Assembly (NCBI GenBank): GCA_023394965.1
Contig: JAEWZX010000030.1
Span: 338,158 to 402,157, forward strand
Length of the DNA: 64,000 bases
Direction: 5' to 3'
DNA from: Pseudomonadota bacterium
Lineage (GTDB): Bacteria; Pseudomonadota; Alphaproteobacteria; Sphingomonadales; Sphingomonadaceae
Positions 49,863 to 59,244 of the stretch are shown in pieces (within the stretch, counting starts at the first letter, position 1; each line of letters begins with the position of its first letter). Under the pieces are notes generated by a model. It did not search any database. It saw only the letters and a list, made by a program, of their open reading frames with translations, and was not told the DNA's origin. A program made the translations under genes and the position numbers.

Positions 49863-50863
49863 ACGAAGGATCGGTCGCCCCGGCCTCGCGCCGCAAGCGC
49901 ATTGTCGTCATCGCGGCGATCGTCATCGTGCTTGCCGTGGTCGTCCTCGGGCTGTGGCTGGCGAGCCGACCGGCTCCGCAGCAGCTTCAGGGCATGGTCG
50001 ATGCCGAAGAGGTGAATGTCGCAACCAAGGCGCTGGCGCGGGTCGAAAAGCTGATGGCCGAAGAAGGCCAGCGGGTGGAGGCTGGCGCGGTGCTCGCCAC
50101 GCTGTCCAGCCCGGAGATCACGGGCGCGCAGGCGCAGGCGCAGGGCGCACTCGACGCCGCGCGCGCAATCGCATCGGCGACCAACGAAGGCCCGCGCGAA
50201 GAGGATATCGCAACACTGCGCTCCACTTGGCAGGCGGCGCAGGCGGCGGCCGATCTGGCGGCGGAGACAAGTCGTCGCACCCAGAACCTCTATGCCGAGG
50301 GCGTGGTCGCAGCGCAGCGCCGCGATGAGGCCGTGGCCGCACGCGACAGCAGCGCGCGCACGGCGGAGGCTGCGCGGCTGCAATATCAGAAGGCGCTGGC
50401 CGGCGCCCGTCACCAGACCAAGGCCGCTGCCGATGCGCAGGTCCGTATCGCACAGGCAGGTGCGCAGACCGCCGATGCCATGGAGAGTGAGACCCGGCTG
50501 GTTTCGCCGATTGCGGGAGAGGTGGCGCGCAAGCTGGTCCAGCCCGGCGAAATCGTCAGCCCGGTCATCCCCGCCTATCAGGTGATCGACATCGACCATC
50601 CGTGGGTCGCGCTGAACCTGCGCGAGGACCAGTATCGCGGTCTCTCCATGGGCACGGTGCTTCGCGGGCATATCCCCGCGCTCGATCACGATGCGGACTT
50701 CCGGGTCTATTTCATCTCCCCGCGCGGCGACTTCGCGACATGGCGGGCGACGCGCGAGGCATCGGGCTACGATGTGCGCACGTTCGAGGTCCGGCTGCGC
50801 CCGGCAAAGCCGATTCCCGAGCTGCGCCCCGGCATGAGTGTCCTGTTCGACTGGCCGCAATGA
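49859..50863 (+). CDS. HlyD/EmrA-type membrane fusion protein
   Basis: Periplasmic adaptor linking permease and TolC channel. The 334-residue product starts with GTG 49859, has one N-terminal membrane helix (IVVIAAIVIVLAVVVLGLW), the first lipoyl half MVDAEEVNVATKALARVEKL, an Ala/Arg/Gln-rich helical hairpin at 90-200, the second lipoyl half LVSPIAGEVARKLVQPGE near 215, and a beta-barrel domain to the end. Overlaps both neighbours by four bases. Confidence 0.9.
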   Translation: MNEGSVAPASRRKRIVVIAAIVIVLAVVVLGLWLASRPAPQQLQGMVDAEEVNVATKALARVEKLMAEEGQRVEAGAVLATLSSPEITGAQAQAQGALDAARAIASATNEGPREEDIATLRSTWQAAQAAADLAAETSRRTQNLYAEGVVAAQRRDEAVAARDSSARTAEAARLQYQKALAGARHQTKAAADAQVRIAQAGAQTADAMESETRLVSPIAGEVARKLVQPGEIVSPVIPAYQVIDIDHPWVALNLREDQYRGLSMGTVLRGHIPALDHDADFRVYFISPRGDFATWRATREASGYDVRTFEVRLRPAKPIPELRPGMSVLFDWPQ

Positions 50864-51999
50864 GTGCGTTCGGGCGAGCGCTGACGCGCGAACTGCGCCA
50901 CCTGCGGCATGATCGCTGGGATCTGGCGGGGCTGTTCGTGGTCCCCGCCATTCTGCTGGCGCTGATGGCCGGGATGCTGTGGCAGGGCACGATGCACAAG
51001 CTTCCGCTGGCCGTCATCGACAGCGACGGCACCAGTGCCAGCCGGACGATGATCCGTGCGCTGGATGCCTCGCCGATGATCCGGATCGAAGGCTCCTACC
51101 CAAGTGAAGTCGACGCCATGCACGCGCTGCGCAGCGGTGAGGCCATGGCGCTGGTGCATCTGCCGCCCGGTCTCGGCGAGGGGCTGGCGCGGGATCGCGA
51201 GCCGGTGGTCCGTATCCTTTACAACGCCAGCTTCCTCTCGACAGGCCGCCAGATATCGAGTGCCGCCGAAAGCGCCCTGATGACAGCCGCGCTCGAGATC
51301 CTTGCCGACGAGCTTCCGAACCACAGCCTGCCGTCGCCGCGCACCCACAGGCTGGTGATCGAGGCCACCGCGCTCGGCAATGCGCCGGGCAGCTATGAGT
51401 GGTTCCTCGGGCTGCTGATCTATCCCTCGGTGCTGCATCTGATCGCGGCTTGCGCCACCGCGATGGCGCTGGGGCGCGAACTGCGTGACCGATCGCTGGC
51501 CAGCTGGGCGCGGTCCACCGGTGGGGTCGCGTCGGCGCTGGCGGGCAAGATGCTGCCCTATGTTGCGGTTGTCAGCCTGTGGGGCGTCGCCTGGATGCTG
51601 TGGCTGACGCTGGCGCGCGGCTGGCGGTTCGAGGGAAGCATCGCGCTCGTCGCCTTCGCGCAGGTGCTGCTCTACGCGAGCACAGCCGCGATTTCGGCGC
51701 TGCTGATCGCCATCACCCGCGATACGCCAGTCACATTGTCCGCCGGTATCGTCTACGCGGGGTCGGCGCTCGCCTATTCGGGTGCGACGCTGCCGCTCAA
51801 CGGGGGCAGCCTGTTCGCGCGTGTCTGGAGCAACCTGCTCCCGCTACCCCATTACCTCGCGTTGGAGCTGGGGCAGGTGACCGACCGGGCGATCACCATG
51901 ACCGGTGCCATCGTACCCGCGATCGCGCTCACCGCCTACCTAATGATAGCAGGCGGTGGGGCGGTTGCGATCATCACAGTCGCGGCCCGCCGTTCATGA
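50860..51999 (+). CDS. ABC-2 type transporter permease, first copy
   Basis: Inner-membrane permease of the YhhJ/YbhR class, about 379 residues: an N-terminal helix (AGLFVVPAILLALMAGMLW), a large periplasmic domain with LPLAVIDSDGTSASRTMIRALDASP, and five C-terminal helices. It has no nucleotide-binding domain, and none is encoded in the island. Probably forms a heterodimer with the next protein. Start overlaps the fusion-protein stop (ATGA). Confidence 0.86.
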   Translation: MSAFGRALTRELRHLRHDRWDLAGLFVVPAILLALMAGMLWQGTMHKLPLAVIDSDGTSASRTMIRALDASPMIRIEGSYPSEVDAMHALRSGEAMALVHLPPGLGEGLARDREPVVRILYNASFLSTGRQISSAAESALMTAALEILADELPNHSLPSPRTHRLVIEATALGNAPGSYEWFLGLLIYPSVLHLIAACATAMALGRELRDRSLASWARSTGGVASALAGKMLPYVAVVSLWGVAWMLWLTLARGWRFEGSIALVAFAQVLLYASTAAISALLIAITRDTPVTLSAGIVYAGSALAYSGATLPLNGGSLFARVWSNLLPLPHYLALELGQVTDRAITMTGAIVPAIALTAYLMIAGGGAVAIITVAARRS

Positions 52000-53102
52000 G
52001 CGTTGGCGAAGCCTTTCTGGCAACGTGGCGGGCGATCTTCAGATCGCGCGAGCTGCTGGCGACGACCTTGCTCGCGGTGCTGCTCTATTCCTTCTATTAT
52101 CCAGCGCCCTACGCGCAGCAGACCGCGCTGGAACTACCGATCGTTGTCGTCGACCAGGACGACAGCGCGCTGAGCCGTGCCATGGTGCACGAACTCGATG
52201 CAACGCGGGCGGTCCGGGTGCAGGCCGTCGAGACCAGCATGCTGGCTGCCCGCGCGACCATGAACGCAGGCGAGGCAGACGGGGTGATCCTGATTGCAGA
52301 CGGGCTAGAGCGGCAGCTGCGCACGGGCTCTCCCGGATCTGGCGTCGGCGTCTGGGTGAACGCGACCTACCTCGTGCGGGCGAGCGCGATCCGCGACGCG
52401 GTGACTGCCGTGATCCAGAATCTGGTCGTCACCCGCCTCGCGCCCGCCAGCCAGGCGACTCGATCCGGCCCGCCGATCGCGATCGTCAGCGAGCCGCTGT
52501 TCAACCTGACAGGCGGCTACAAGAACTATGTCTTCCCGGCAGTCGCCGTCGTCATCATCCAGCAGACGCTGCTGATCGGTGCCGCCAGCTTCATGGCGGG
52601 GCGGCGCCGCGAGGGAACCTGGCGGATGGGCCTAAGCGAATATCTGGGCACGCTGGCCGCCTTCAGCTCGGCCGGCGCGGTGACCTGTCTGTTTCTGTTC
52701 GGAATGGCGTTCTGGATACAGGGGGTTCCGGTGGGCGGCAATATCGGCGGCGTGATTGCAATCACGCCGGTGTTCGTGGTCTGCGTGGCGGCGCTGGGCC
52801 TCGGGCTCGGCAGTTTCTTCGACCGGTTCGAGCGAGCGATGGCGATTATCGCGCCCGCGTCGGTGCCATTCTTCTTCCTGACCGGCGCCGCCTGGCCGCT
52901 CGACCAGATGCCCCGCGTCGTCGCGGCGATTGCCTGGCTGATCCCGTCGACCGCCGGCTTGCACACCTTCGTTCCGCTCAACCAGATGGGGGCTTCGCTG
53001 TACGAGATCAGAGTGGCTGCCGTGATCCTGCTGGCGCTGGCTGTGACCTGCGTGGTTCTGGCGGGCAAGCGCATCGTGTCCCACCCTCCCACTTCCGGTT
53101 GA
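51996..53102 (+). CDS. ABC-2 type transporter permease, second copy
   Basis: Homologue of the preceding permease with the same layout: first helix (ATTLLAVLLYSFYY), periplasmic domain with LPIVVVDQDDSALSRAMVHELDATR, and a C-terminal bundle containing FPAVAVVIIQQTLLIGAASFMAGRRREGTW and FFLTGAAWPLDQMPR, typical ABC-2 signatures. 368 residues. Last gene of the efflux operon, coupled by four bases. Also lacks an ATPase domain. Confidence 0.87.
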   Translation: MSVGEAFLATWRAIFRSRELLATTLLAVLLYSFYYPAPYAQQTALELPIVVVDQDDSALSRAMVHELDATRAVRVQAVETSMLAARATMNAGEADGVILIADGLERQLRTGSPGSGVGVWVNATYLVRASAIRDAVTAVIQNLVVTRLAPASQATRSGPPIAIVSEPLFNLTGGYKNYVFPAVAVVIIQQTLLIGAASFMAGRRREGTWRMGLSEYLGTLAAFSSAGAVTCLFLFGMAFWIQGVPVGGNIGGVIAITPVFVVCVAALGLGLGSFFDRFERAMAIIAPASVPFFFLTGAAWPLDQMPRVVAAIAWLIPSTAGLHTFVPLNQMGASLYEIRVAAVILLALAVTCVVLAGKRIVSHPPTSG

Positions 53103-53805
53103 TCAAGTCGGCCGTGGCCGGGCGACAGGTTTTCGCCCGTTGAGGAGAAGAAGTCCCACGATCATTGCGAGCCGTTAACGGCGACCTCTTCCGCGCAATA
53201 TGGCGTGTAGCTGACACCCGGAGGTGACCCCCGGAACTTTTGCTATCCTAATCGACTCCACTGGAGCTGGCTTTTCGGATCGTATGACAAGGCTGCACGT
53301 TCCTGCGCAAGCAATGGACGTCGGCTTTCAGGCTCATCGCGTTGGTTCTCGAACGGCGGAGCGTGGGGCGCGTTGCTGACGCTAGCATCGACCAATAGGA
53401 ACGGCAGCTTATCGCCCTTCGCGTTTCCGAAGCTGCCTTTCCGGATCATCCAACATCGCTGACATTCCCGTGAATCCCTGCGCGGGACTCACATTCTCAC
53501 CGAAATTGGGACCTTTGCGAAATTTTTTCGGGAAAAATCCCAGAATAATCACACATAAATACATGATTATAAATCATAAATTTGCACATCCGCCTCGACT
53601 CTCTCTGGGGGTACCGCGCATTTTCAGCCTTCGACGAAATACCCCCAGAATACCCCCACTACCCTGCTGGCTGCACACGGAACCAAGCGGAAGCATAGAG
53701 ACACATGAGGGCGTGCAACGCGACCAGAGTGCGCGGATTTCTGCCGCTTTCAGCATCGCTCCCGGATACAAGCGGAACCGTGCGGATGCATGTGGACGTT
53801 GAAAA
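53103..53805. other. Right end of island, no confident gene
   Basis: About 700 bases between the efflux operon and tRNA-Met. Short frames exist, for example on the minus strand 53243-53449, but none has a ribosome binding site or family. From 53510 the sequence becomes A+T-rich and contains the palindrome ATGATT-ATA-AATCAT (53563-53577), followed by TACCCCCA repeats. The integrase gene usually found beside the tRNA is absent. Confidence 0.6.
53606..53658 (+). repeat. TACCCCCA repeats, right end of island
   Basis: AATACCCCCA at 53638-53647 and 53649-53658, plus an inverted copy TGGGGGTA at 53606-53613. They match the pair near the left end (46174-46195), supporting a role as recombinase arm sites. 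Confidence 0.5.
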
Positions 53806-53820
53806 TGGTAGCGGAGGAGG
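53806..53820 (+). repeat. Right attachment core within tRNA-Met
   Basis: TGGTAGCGGAGGAGG, the complement of the tRNA-Met 3' end including CCA, identical to 46099-46113. Confidence 0.75.
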
Positions 53821-53882
53821 GACTCGAACCCCCGACACGCGGATTATGATTCCGCTGCTCTAACCACCTGAGCTACTCCGCC
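53806..53882 (-). tRNA. tRNA-Met(CAT), elongator type
   Basis: Minus strand: acceptor GGCGGAG (complement of 53876-53882) with CTCCGCT, D-arm GCTCAGGTGGTTAGAGC, anticodon stem GCGGA/TCCGC with loop ATCATAA (anticodon complement at 53846-53848), T-arm with GTTCGAG, and encoded CCA ending at 53806. A G1-U72 wobble rather than the initiator C-A mismatch marks it as elongator Met; a lysidine-modified Ile tRNA is the alternative. It is the integration target of the island. Confidence 0.93.
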
Positions 53883-54050
53883 CCGAAAGGCATGCCGGGG
53901 CAATCGCTCCCTCGGCAGGCGGCGCGTTTAGGGCGGTCCGGCTACGGGGTCAACTGCGCAAATGCGGTTCCCGTGCAATTTCCTGGCCGCTCTATAACAC
54001 AGGGCCGACAGAACTGATCGCCTATGCATGCAAGTGCCTGTATGATCAGG

Positions 54051-54581
54051 CTAAAGTATCCCCTTCCCCCGGAAGCTCACTTCTTTCAGTTTTTCCCAAG
54101 GGCCGCCCCGATAGCGAAACAGATCGAGGCCGCGGAACCGAAACTCCTCCTGCTCTATTATGCCGGCCAGGCTGGCCTGCAAAACCTTCGCTTCCTTGCC
54201 GCTAACCTTGTTCTGAATGGTTACGTGCAAGCGGGGGCGCTGTTGGTCCTGCTGGGTCAGCAAGCCGTGGAAATGGTCTGCGATCATTTCCCGAAGCAGC
54301 AGCATTCCGGGGCTGCCAAGCCTGATCGCAGTCCCGTTTCCCAATGACATGATGCCCTCGACATACCCCTCTATCGGGGCGAGTTCGGACGCGATGCGCT
54401 TCAGATAGGTGCAGGCTTCGGCTTCGCACATCGCAGGCAGTGCGTGAAACAGAGTGACGTGGGCTTCGAGATAATTGCGTTCCGGCGGGAAATGAGCCGT
54501 GCGCAGGGCGGTAAATCTGGCGTGCATATCCGCCGGCAAGCGCGCCGTAACGATCAGCGGGCTGTCGCCCTCCCCGCTCAC
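54051..54581 (-). CDS. 2'-5' RNA ligase family protein
   Basis: Two-histidine phosphoesterase-fold protein (ThpR/LigT-like). The 177-residue product has the paired H-x-T-x motifs: AHVTLFHALP near 45 and LHVTIQNKV near 120. The start is GTG 54581, which overlaps the mltG stop (GTGA); an earlier GTG within mltG is less likely. RNA substrate is not known. Ends about 170 bases before tRNA-Met. Confidence 0.85.
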   Translation of the reverse strand: MSGEGDSPLIVTARLPADMHARFTALRTAHFPPERNYLEAHVTLFHALPAMCEAEACTYLKRIASELAPIEGYVEGIMSLGNGTAIRLGSPGMLLLREMIADHFHGLLTQQDQQRPRLHVTIQNKVSGKEAKVLQASLAGIIEQEEFRFRGLDLFRYRGGPWEKLKEVSFRGKGIL

Positions 54582-55549
54582 ATTTCCCCGCGTTGGCGGC
54601 GGATTTCGAACCACTTGGCAACGTTGCGGTTATGCTCGTCCAGTGTCTGGGCAAATGCATGCCCGCCAGTCCCATCCGCGACCATATAGCGCGCAGAGGT
54701 CTTCGCAGGATTGAGCACGGCCGCGATGGATTCACGCCCTGGGTTGGTGATCGGCCCTTTTGGCAATCCCACCATCGTATAGGTGTTGTAATCATTGATG
54801 GCAGCAATTTCGGATTGCTTTATCCGTCGGCCCAGGGGCTTGCCCTTGGTTATGGGATAGATGATCGTCGGATCTGCCTGCAACAGCATGCCGTCCTTCA
54901 CCCTGTTCGAATAAAGCCCGGCCACCATTCGCCGTTCGCGGGCGACGCCGGTTTCCTTCTCCACTATAGAGGCCAACGTCACGGCATCCTGAATGGAATT
55001 TACGGCGATCCCTTCCGCCCGCTTGGGCCAGGCTTCGGCCAGATAGTTCTGCATGGCCGCCTGCATGCGCGCGAGCACTGCGCTGCGGGCTTCCCCACGT
55101 TCGTAATCGTAAGTGTCGGGAAGCACCGACCCTTCCACCGGCACGGGAATTTCGCCTGTCAGGTTTTCTTCCGCCATCAAACGCTCGTGAACCATAATCG
55201 AAGGCAGCCCTTCCGGTATGGTTACGAAACGGCGAATGACTTCACCATGCTGGAAAGTATCGAGTATGGTCGAATTGCTGGCCCCCGCCGGCAATAGGAA
55301 CTCACCCGCCATGATCGGATCCGAGGATCCGAAAATCTTCGCCCGCAGCAGAAAACCCTGGCGATCGGAGATAAGCCCTTCGTCAGCCAGTTTTTGCGCC
55401 ACGGAAGTCAGGCTGGCACCGGAAGGTACGATGAAGTTCGTGTCCTCCTCTATCTCGGCGCTGCCCCACCAACCGGCCAGGAACCAGATCGCGCTTACCG
55501 CAAGAACCAGCGATAGTACGCCCGCGAGAAGGCACCCGGCCTTTTTCAC
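54578..55549 (-). CDS. mltG: Endolytic murein transglycosylase
   Basis: Inner-membrane enzyme cutting nascent peptidoglycan strands to set glycan length. The 323-residue protein has an N-terminal membrane helix (GCLLAGVLSLVLAVSAIWFLAG), a LysM-like domain (IVPSGASLTSVAQKLADEG) and the catalytic YceG domain with DAVTLASIVEKETGVARERR (catalytic Glu), YSNRVKDGMLLQADPTIIY, YNTYTMVGLPKGPITNPG and GHAFAQTLDEHNRNV. Follows fabF by one base, as in many proteobacteria. Confidence 0.95.
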   Translation of the reverse strand: MKKAGCLLAGVLSLVLAVSAIWFLAGWWGSAEIEEDTNFIVPSGASLTSVAQKLADEGLISDRQGFLLRAKIFGSSDPIMAGEFLLPAGASNSTILDTFQHGEVIRRFVTIPEGLPSIMVHERLMAEENLTGEIPVPVEGSVLPDTYDYERGEARSAVLARMQAAMQNYLAEAWPKRAEGIAVNSIQDAVTLASIVEKETGVARERRMVAGLYSNRVKDGMLLQADPTIIYPITKGKPLGRRIKQSEIAAINDYNTYTMVGLPKGPITNPGRESIAAVLNPAKTSARYMVADGTGGHAFAQTLDEHNRNVAKWFEIRRQRGEM

Positions 55550-55550
55550 C

Positions 55551-56810
55551 TCAGTCGACTTTCTTGAGGATTACCGATGCGTTGGTACCGCCAAAGCCGA
55601 AGCTGTTGTTGAGCACGGCATTCACCTCGCGCTGCTTGGCCTTGAGCGGGACCAAATCGACGCCTTCCGTGCCCTCATCTGGATTATGCAGATTAAGCGT
55701 GGGCGGGACGATCTGGTCACGGATGGCGAGAATGCAGAAAATCGCTTCCACCGCACCCGCACCACCCAGCAGATGACCGATGGCGGATTTGGTCGAACTC
55801 ATCGACGCGCCACCCAGATCATCACCCAGCACACGCTTCACAGCGCCAAGCTCGATCGTGTCGGCCATGGTCGAAGTGCCATGCGCATTGACATAATCGA
55901 TGTCGCTCGGCTCCATTCCTGCTTTCTTCAGCGCCATCCGCATGGCCAGTTCGGCGCCCTTGCCTTCAGGATGCGGCGCAGTCACGTGATAGGCATCGCC
56001 CGACAGACCGTAACCGACGACTTCGGCATAGATCTTCGCACCGCGCGCCTTGGCGTGTTCGTATTCTTCCAGCACAACCACGCCTGCGCCTTCGCCCATG
56101 ACAAAACCGTCGCGGTCTTTGTCGTAGGGGCGGCTCGCTTCGGTCGGGCGGTCGTTCATGCTCATATTGAGCGCGCGTGCCTGCGCAAAACCGGCCACGC
56201 CGAGCGGGTTGATAGTCGATTCAGCGCCGCCCGCCAGCATCACGTCGGCATCGTCGAGCGCGATCATCCGCGCCGCATCGCCGATGGAGTGCGCCCCGGT
56301 AGAACAAGCTGTCACCACCGCGTGATTGGGGCCCATAAGGCCGTACTTGATCGAAACCTGACCGGAAATGAGATTGATCAGACGACCATGGACAAAATGC
56401 GGGCTGACCCGGCCAGGACCGCGTTCATGTAGCACGATCGATTCACTTTCGATGCCCGGCAGTCCACCGATGCCCGAGCCGATCGACACGCCAGTGCGCA
56501 GCTTCAGTTCATCGTCCATGTCCACGAGGCCAGCATCTTCCAAGGCCTGTCCGGCAGCATCTATGCCGTAAACGATGAACGGATCGACCTGGCGCTGGAC
56601 CTTGTGATCCACACGCTTGTCGGGATCGAAGCCGTCTTCATGATCCTTGGGCTTCACTTCACAGGCGATGGTGCATTTCTGGCCCGTGGTATCGAACCGG
56701 GTGATCTGCCCTGCTCCGCTCTTGCCAGCGATAAGGTTCTTCCATGAAGTCTCCACATCACCGCCAAGGGGGGTGACTAGGCCAAGACCGGTTACGACCA
56801 CACGACGCAT
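55551..56810 (-). CDS. fabF: Beta-ketoacyl-ACP synthase II
   Basis: Fatty-acid chain elongation by condensing malonyl-ACP with acyl-ACP. The 419-residue protein starts MRRVVVTGLGLVTPLGGDVE, has the catalytic Cys169 in VVTACSTGAHS, histidines in NAHGTSTMADT and SAIGHLLGGAGAVEA, and ends FGFGGTNASVILKK. Located after acpP and before mltG, the common fab order, with a terminator between acpP and fabF. Confidence 0.97.
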   Translation of the reverse strand: MRRVVVTGLGLVTPLGGDVETSWKNLIAGKSGAGQITRFDTTGQKCTIACEVKPKDHEDGFDPDKRVDHKVQRQVDPFIVYGIDAAGQALEDAGLVDMDDELKLRTGVSIGSGIGGLPGIESESIVLHERGPGRVSPHFVHGRLINLISGQVSIKYGLMGPNHAVVTACSTGAHSIGDAARMIALDDADVMLAGGAESTINPLGVAGFAQARALNMSMNDRPTEASRPYDKDRDGFVMGEGAGVVVLEEYEHAKARGAKIYAEVVGYGLSGDAYHVTAPHPEGKGAELAMRMALKKAGMEPSDIDYVNAHGTSTMADTIELGAVKRVLGDDLGGASMSSTKSAIGHLLGGAGAVEAIFCILAIRDQIVPPTLNLHNPDEGTEGVDLVPLKAKQREVNAVLNNSFGFGGTNASVILKKVD

Positions 56811-56821
56811 GCTATTCTCCG

Positions 56822-56864
56822 CAAAAAGACAACAGGCCCGGCCCAGTTAGCGGGTCGGGCCTGT
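56822..56864 (-). terminator. Intrinsic terminator between acpP and fabF
   Basis: Minus strand: ACAGGCCCG and CGGGCCTGT (complement of 56856-56864 and 56832-56840) enclose a 15-base loop that can pair further, followed by TGTCTTTTTG. It would end most acpP transcripts and let only part continue into fabF, giving more acyl carrier protein than synthase. Confidence 0.75.
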
Positions 56865-56904
56865 CCGAACCCGCTCCTGGCGGGCGTGAAGGCAGCTTAA
56901 AGGC

Positions 56905-57141
56905 TTAGCCCTTGTGCTCTTCGATATACTTGGTTGCGTCACCGACGGTGGTGATCTTCTCAGCTGCATCGTCGGGAATTTCGACACCGAATTCTTCTTC
57001 GAACGCCATAACCAGCTCAACGATGTCGAGGCTGTCTGCACCGAGATCGTCGATGAAGCTGGCTTCCTGGGTGACCTTGTCGGCCTCGACGCCGAGGTGC
57101 TCGACGACAATCTTCTGCACGCGGTCGGCAGTATCGCTCAT
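56905..57141 (-). CDS. acpP: Acyl carrier protein
   Basis: Carrier of growing fatty acids. The 78-residue acidic protein has the phosphopantetheine site Ser37 in [10 protein letters not shown], followed by the helix III region [17 protein letters not shown]. Start ATG 57141 with GAGAGGG upstream. First of acpP-fabF-mltG. Confidence 0.97.
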   Translation of the reverse strand: MSDTADRVQKIVVEHLGVEADKVTQEASFIDDLGADSLDIVELVMAFEEEFGVEIPDDAAEKITTVGDATKYIEEHKG

Positions 57142-57247
57142 TGTAATCCCTCTCAGATCTGGGGGTTATTGAATTGCCTGTCGCCCTAATGAACGCAGAA
57201 GGCTTAGGCAAGTGCCTAGGAAATCGTCCTGGCGGACTGTTCGGGGG

Positions 57248-59065
57248 TCAATCACCCGCCTGATCGACACGTGTCTCATCTGTTCGGTGGGGCTTTGACG
57301 CATCGACCGTGCGGATATGGACGTCGCGCAGCTGGCGCGGGGACACCTGCGATGGAGCCCCCATCATCAGATCCTGCGCCTTCTGATTGAGCGGGAAAGC
57401 GATCACTTCGCGGATATTCGGCTCATCTGCCAAAAGCATCACGATACGGTCGATGCCTGGTGCCGACCCGCCGTGCGGCGGCGCACCGAGCTTGAATGCC
57501 TCGATCATGCCGGAGAAATTCTCGTCGACCTCAGCCTGAGAATAACCGGCGACTTCGAACGCCTTGTACATGATGTCCGGGCGATGGTTACGGATGGCAC
57601 CACTGGACAGCTCGTAGCCGTTGCAGACGATGTCGTATTGCCACGCCTTGATGTCGAGCGGGTCCTGATTTTCCAGCGCATCCATCTCGCCTTGCGGCAT
57701 AGAGAACGGGTTGTGGCTAAAATCGATTTTTTTGAGCTCTTCGTCATATTCGAACATCGGAAAGTCGACGATCCAGCAGAACTTGAAGCAGCCTTCCTCG
57801 ATCAGGCCGAGCTCTTCGGCAACGCGGGTGCGCGCAGCACCTGCAAGCTTGGCAGCATCTTTCTCCTTACCTGCAGCGAAAAACAAACCGTCGTTTTTGC
57901 CCAAGCCCAGTTCGGCATAGAGCTTTTCCATACCTTCGACGCCGTGGTTTTTGGCAATCGGCCCACCGAATTCGCCACCCTTGCGCGTGACATAGCCCAG
58001 CCCAGCGAAACCTTCCTTGCGGGCCCAATCGTTCATCTCGTCGAAAGACTTGCGGCTTTTTTCATGCGTATTAGGCGCGGGGATGACGCGCACGCAACCG
58101 CCCGTGCCGACGATCTTCTCGAAGAGGCCAAAGCCCGACGTCGTGAAGTGGTCCGTCACATCACTGATGATCAGCGGGTTACGCAGGTCCGGCTTGTCGC
58201 TGCCGTATTTCAGCATCGCTTCGGCGTAAGGTATACGAGGGAATTCTCCCGCAGGCGTCACACTTTTTCCGCCAGAGAATTCTTCAAAGACGCCAGCCAA
58301 TACCGGCTCGATTGTCTGGAAAACGTCTTCTTGAGTCACGAAACTCATTTCGAAGTCGAGCTGGTAAAATTCAGGGCTCCGGTCGGCGCGCAGGTCTTCA
58401 TCGCGGAAACAGGGAGCGATCTGGAAGTAGCGGTCGAAGCCCGCCACCATCAGCAACTGTTTGAACATCTGCGGCGCCTGCGGAAGGGCATAGAAATGCC
58501 CCGCGTGAAGCCGGCTCGGCACCAGATAGTCGCGCGCACCTTCGGGACTGGACGCACCCAGGATCGGGGTCTGGAACTCGCTAAACCCCTGATCGATCAT
58601 ACGGCGGCGCAGAGAGGTGATGACTCGGTTCCGCAGCATGATATTGGCGTGCACGCGTTCGCGACGCAGATCTACGAAGCGGTATTTGAGCCGAGTTTCT
58701 TCCGGATAGTCTTCCGCCGAATTGACAATCAGCGGCAGATCGTCCGCACGGCTCTGAACGGTTACCGACCGCGCAAAAACCTCGATCTCTCCAGTCGGCA
58801 GGTTCTTGTTCACGGCTACATCGGCACGGGCCTTCACAGCCCCGTCGATAGTAACAACCGACTCGAGCTTGATCTTGTCGAGGATCGGCAACGCCTCGCT
58901 ATCCTCATCGGCGACGATTTGAGTGATTCCGTAGTGATCGCGAAGATCGATGAACAGCACCCCACCATGGTCGCGCTTGTTATGCACCCACCCAGACAGG
59001 CGAACGGTCTCACCAACATTGTTTTTGTTCAGCGCGGCACAGTTGTGGGTACGATAGGCGTGCAT
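57248..59065 (-). CDS. aspS: Aspartyl-tRNA synthetase
   Basis: Charges tRNA with aspartate. The 605-residue bacterial-type enzyme has the OB-fold anticodon domain ([20 protein letters not shown]), class II motif 2 ([20 protein letters not shown] near 220), the GAD insertion domain (290-420) and motif 3 ([13 protein letters not shown] near 535). Bacterial type may be discriminating or not; tRNA-Asn amidation (GatCAB) cannot be judged here. The long frame on the opposite strand is a shadow. Confidence 0.97.
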   Translation of the reverse strand: MHAYRTHNCAALNKNNVGETVRLSGWVHNKRDHGGVLFIDLRDHYGITQIVADEDSEALPILDKIKLESVVTIDGAVKARADVAVNKNLPTGEIEVFARSVTVQSRADDLPLIVNSAEDYPEETRLKYRFVDLRRERVHANIMLRNRVITSLRRRMIDQGFSEFQTPILGASSPEGARDYLVPSRLHAGHFYALPQAPQMFKQLLMVAGFDRYFQIAPCFRDEDLRADRSPEFYQLDFEMSFVTQEDVFQTIEPVLAGVFEEFSGGKSVTPAGEFPRIPYAEAMLKYGSDKPDLRNPLIISDVTDHFTTSGFGLFEKIVGTGGCVRVIPAPNTHEKSRKSFDEMNDWARKEGFAGLGYVTRKGGEFGGPIAKNHGVEGMEKLYAELGLGKNDGLFFAAGKEKDAAKLAGAARTRVAEELGLIEEGCFKFCWIVDFPMFEYDEELKKIDFSHNPFSMPQGEMDALENQDPLDIKAWQYDIVCNGYELSSGAIRNHRPDIMYKAFEVAGYSQAEVDENFSGMIEAFKLGAPPHGGSAPGIDRIVMLLADEPNIREVIAFPLNQKAQDLMMGAPSQVSPRQLRDVHIRTVDASKPHRTDETRVDQAGD

Positions 59066-59244
59066 CTAAAATCTTTCCATTTTCGGAGCTATAGCGCTAG
59101 GGGCGCGAAAGGCTGCGCTCCTCTAGCAGGAATCGCGCGCGCTAACAGGGCAAGCATGGCTTTTTGTCAAGTTCGCGCATGCCCCATTCTCTTGGGCCGG
59201 CCTAGCCCGTGGGCGGCACTCCGCCCGAACCAGAAACGAGCACG

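Larger units (their letters stand above)
46099..53820. mobile_element. Genomic island integrated in the 3' end of tRNA-Met
   Basis: The 15 bases TGGTAGCGGAGGAGG, which form the 3' end of tRNA-Met (minus strand), occur at 53806-53820 within the tRNA and again at 46099-46113, the pattern left by site-specific integration. TACCCCCA repeats lie inside both ends. Within it: an Xre/MbcA/ParS-like gene, a toxin-antitoxin pair, and a TetR-controlled efflux operon, all visibly richer in G+C than the sequence to the left. No integrase or excisionase gene is present, so the element appears immobile on its own or was reduced. Confidence 0.75.

Noticed and set aside
48267..50860. Two long minus-strand frames opposite the efflux genes
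   Set aside because: High G+C codon bias opens the opposite frame; the plus-strand proteins have clear domains and coupled starts.
53243..53449. 68-codon minus-strand frame near the right end of the island, considered as a transposase remnant
   Set aside because: No motif of a transposase or integrase can be read and no inverted repeats flank it.
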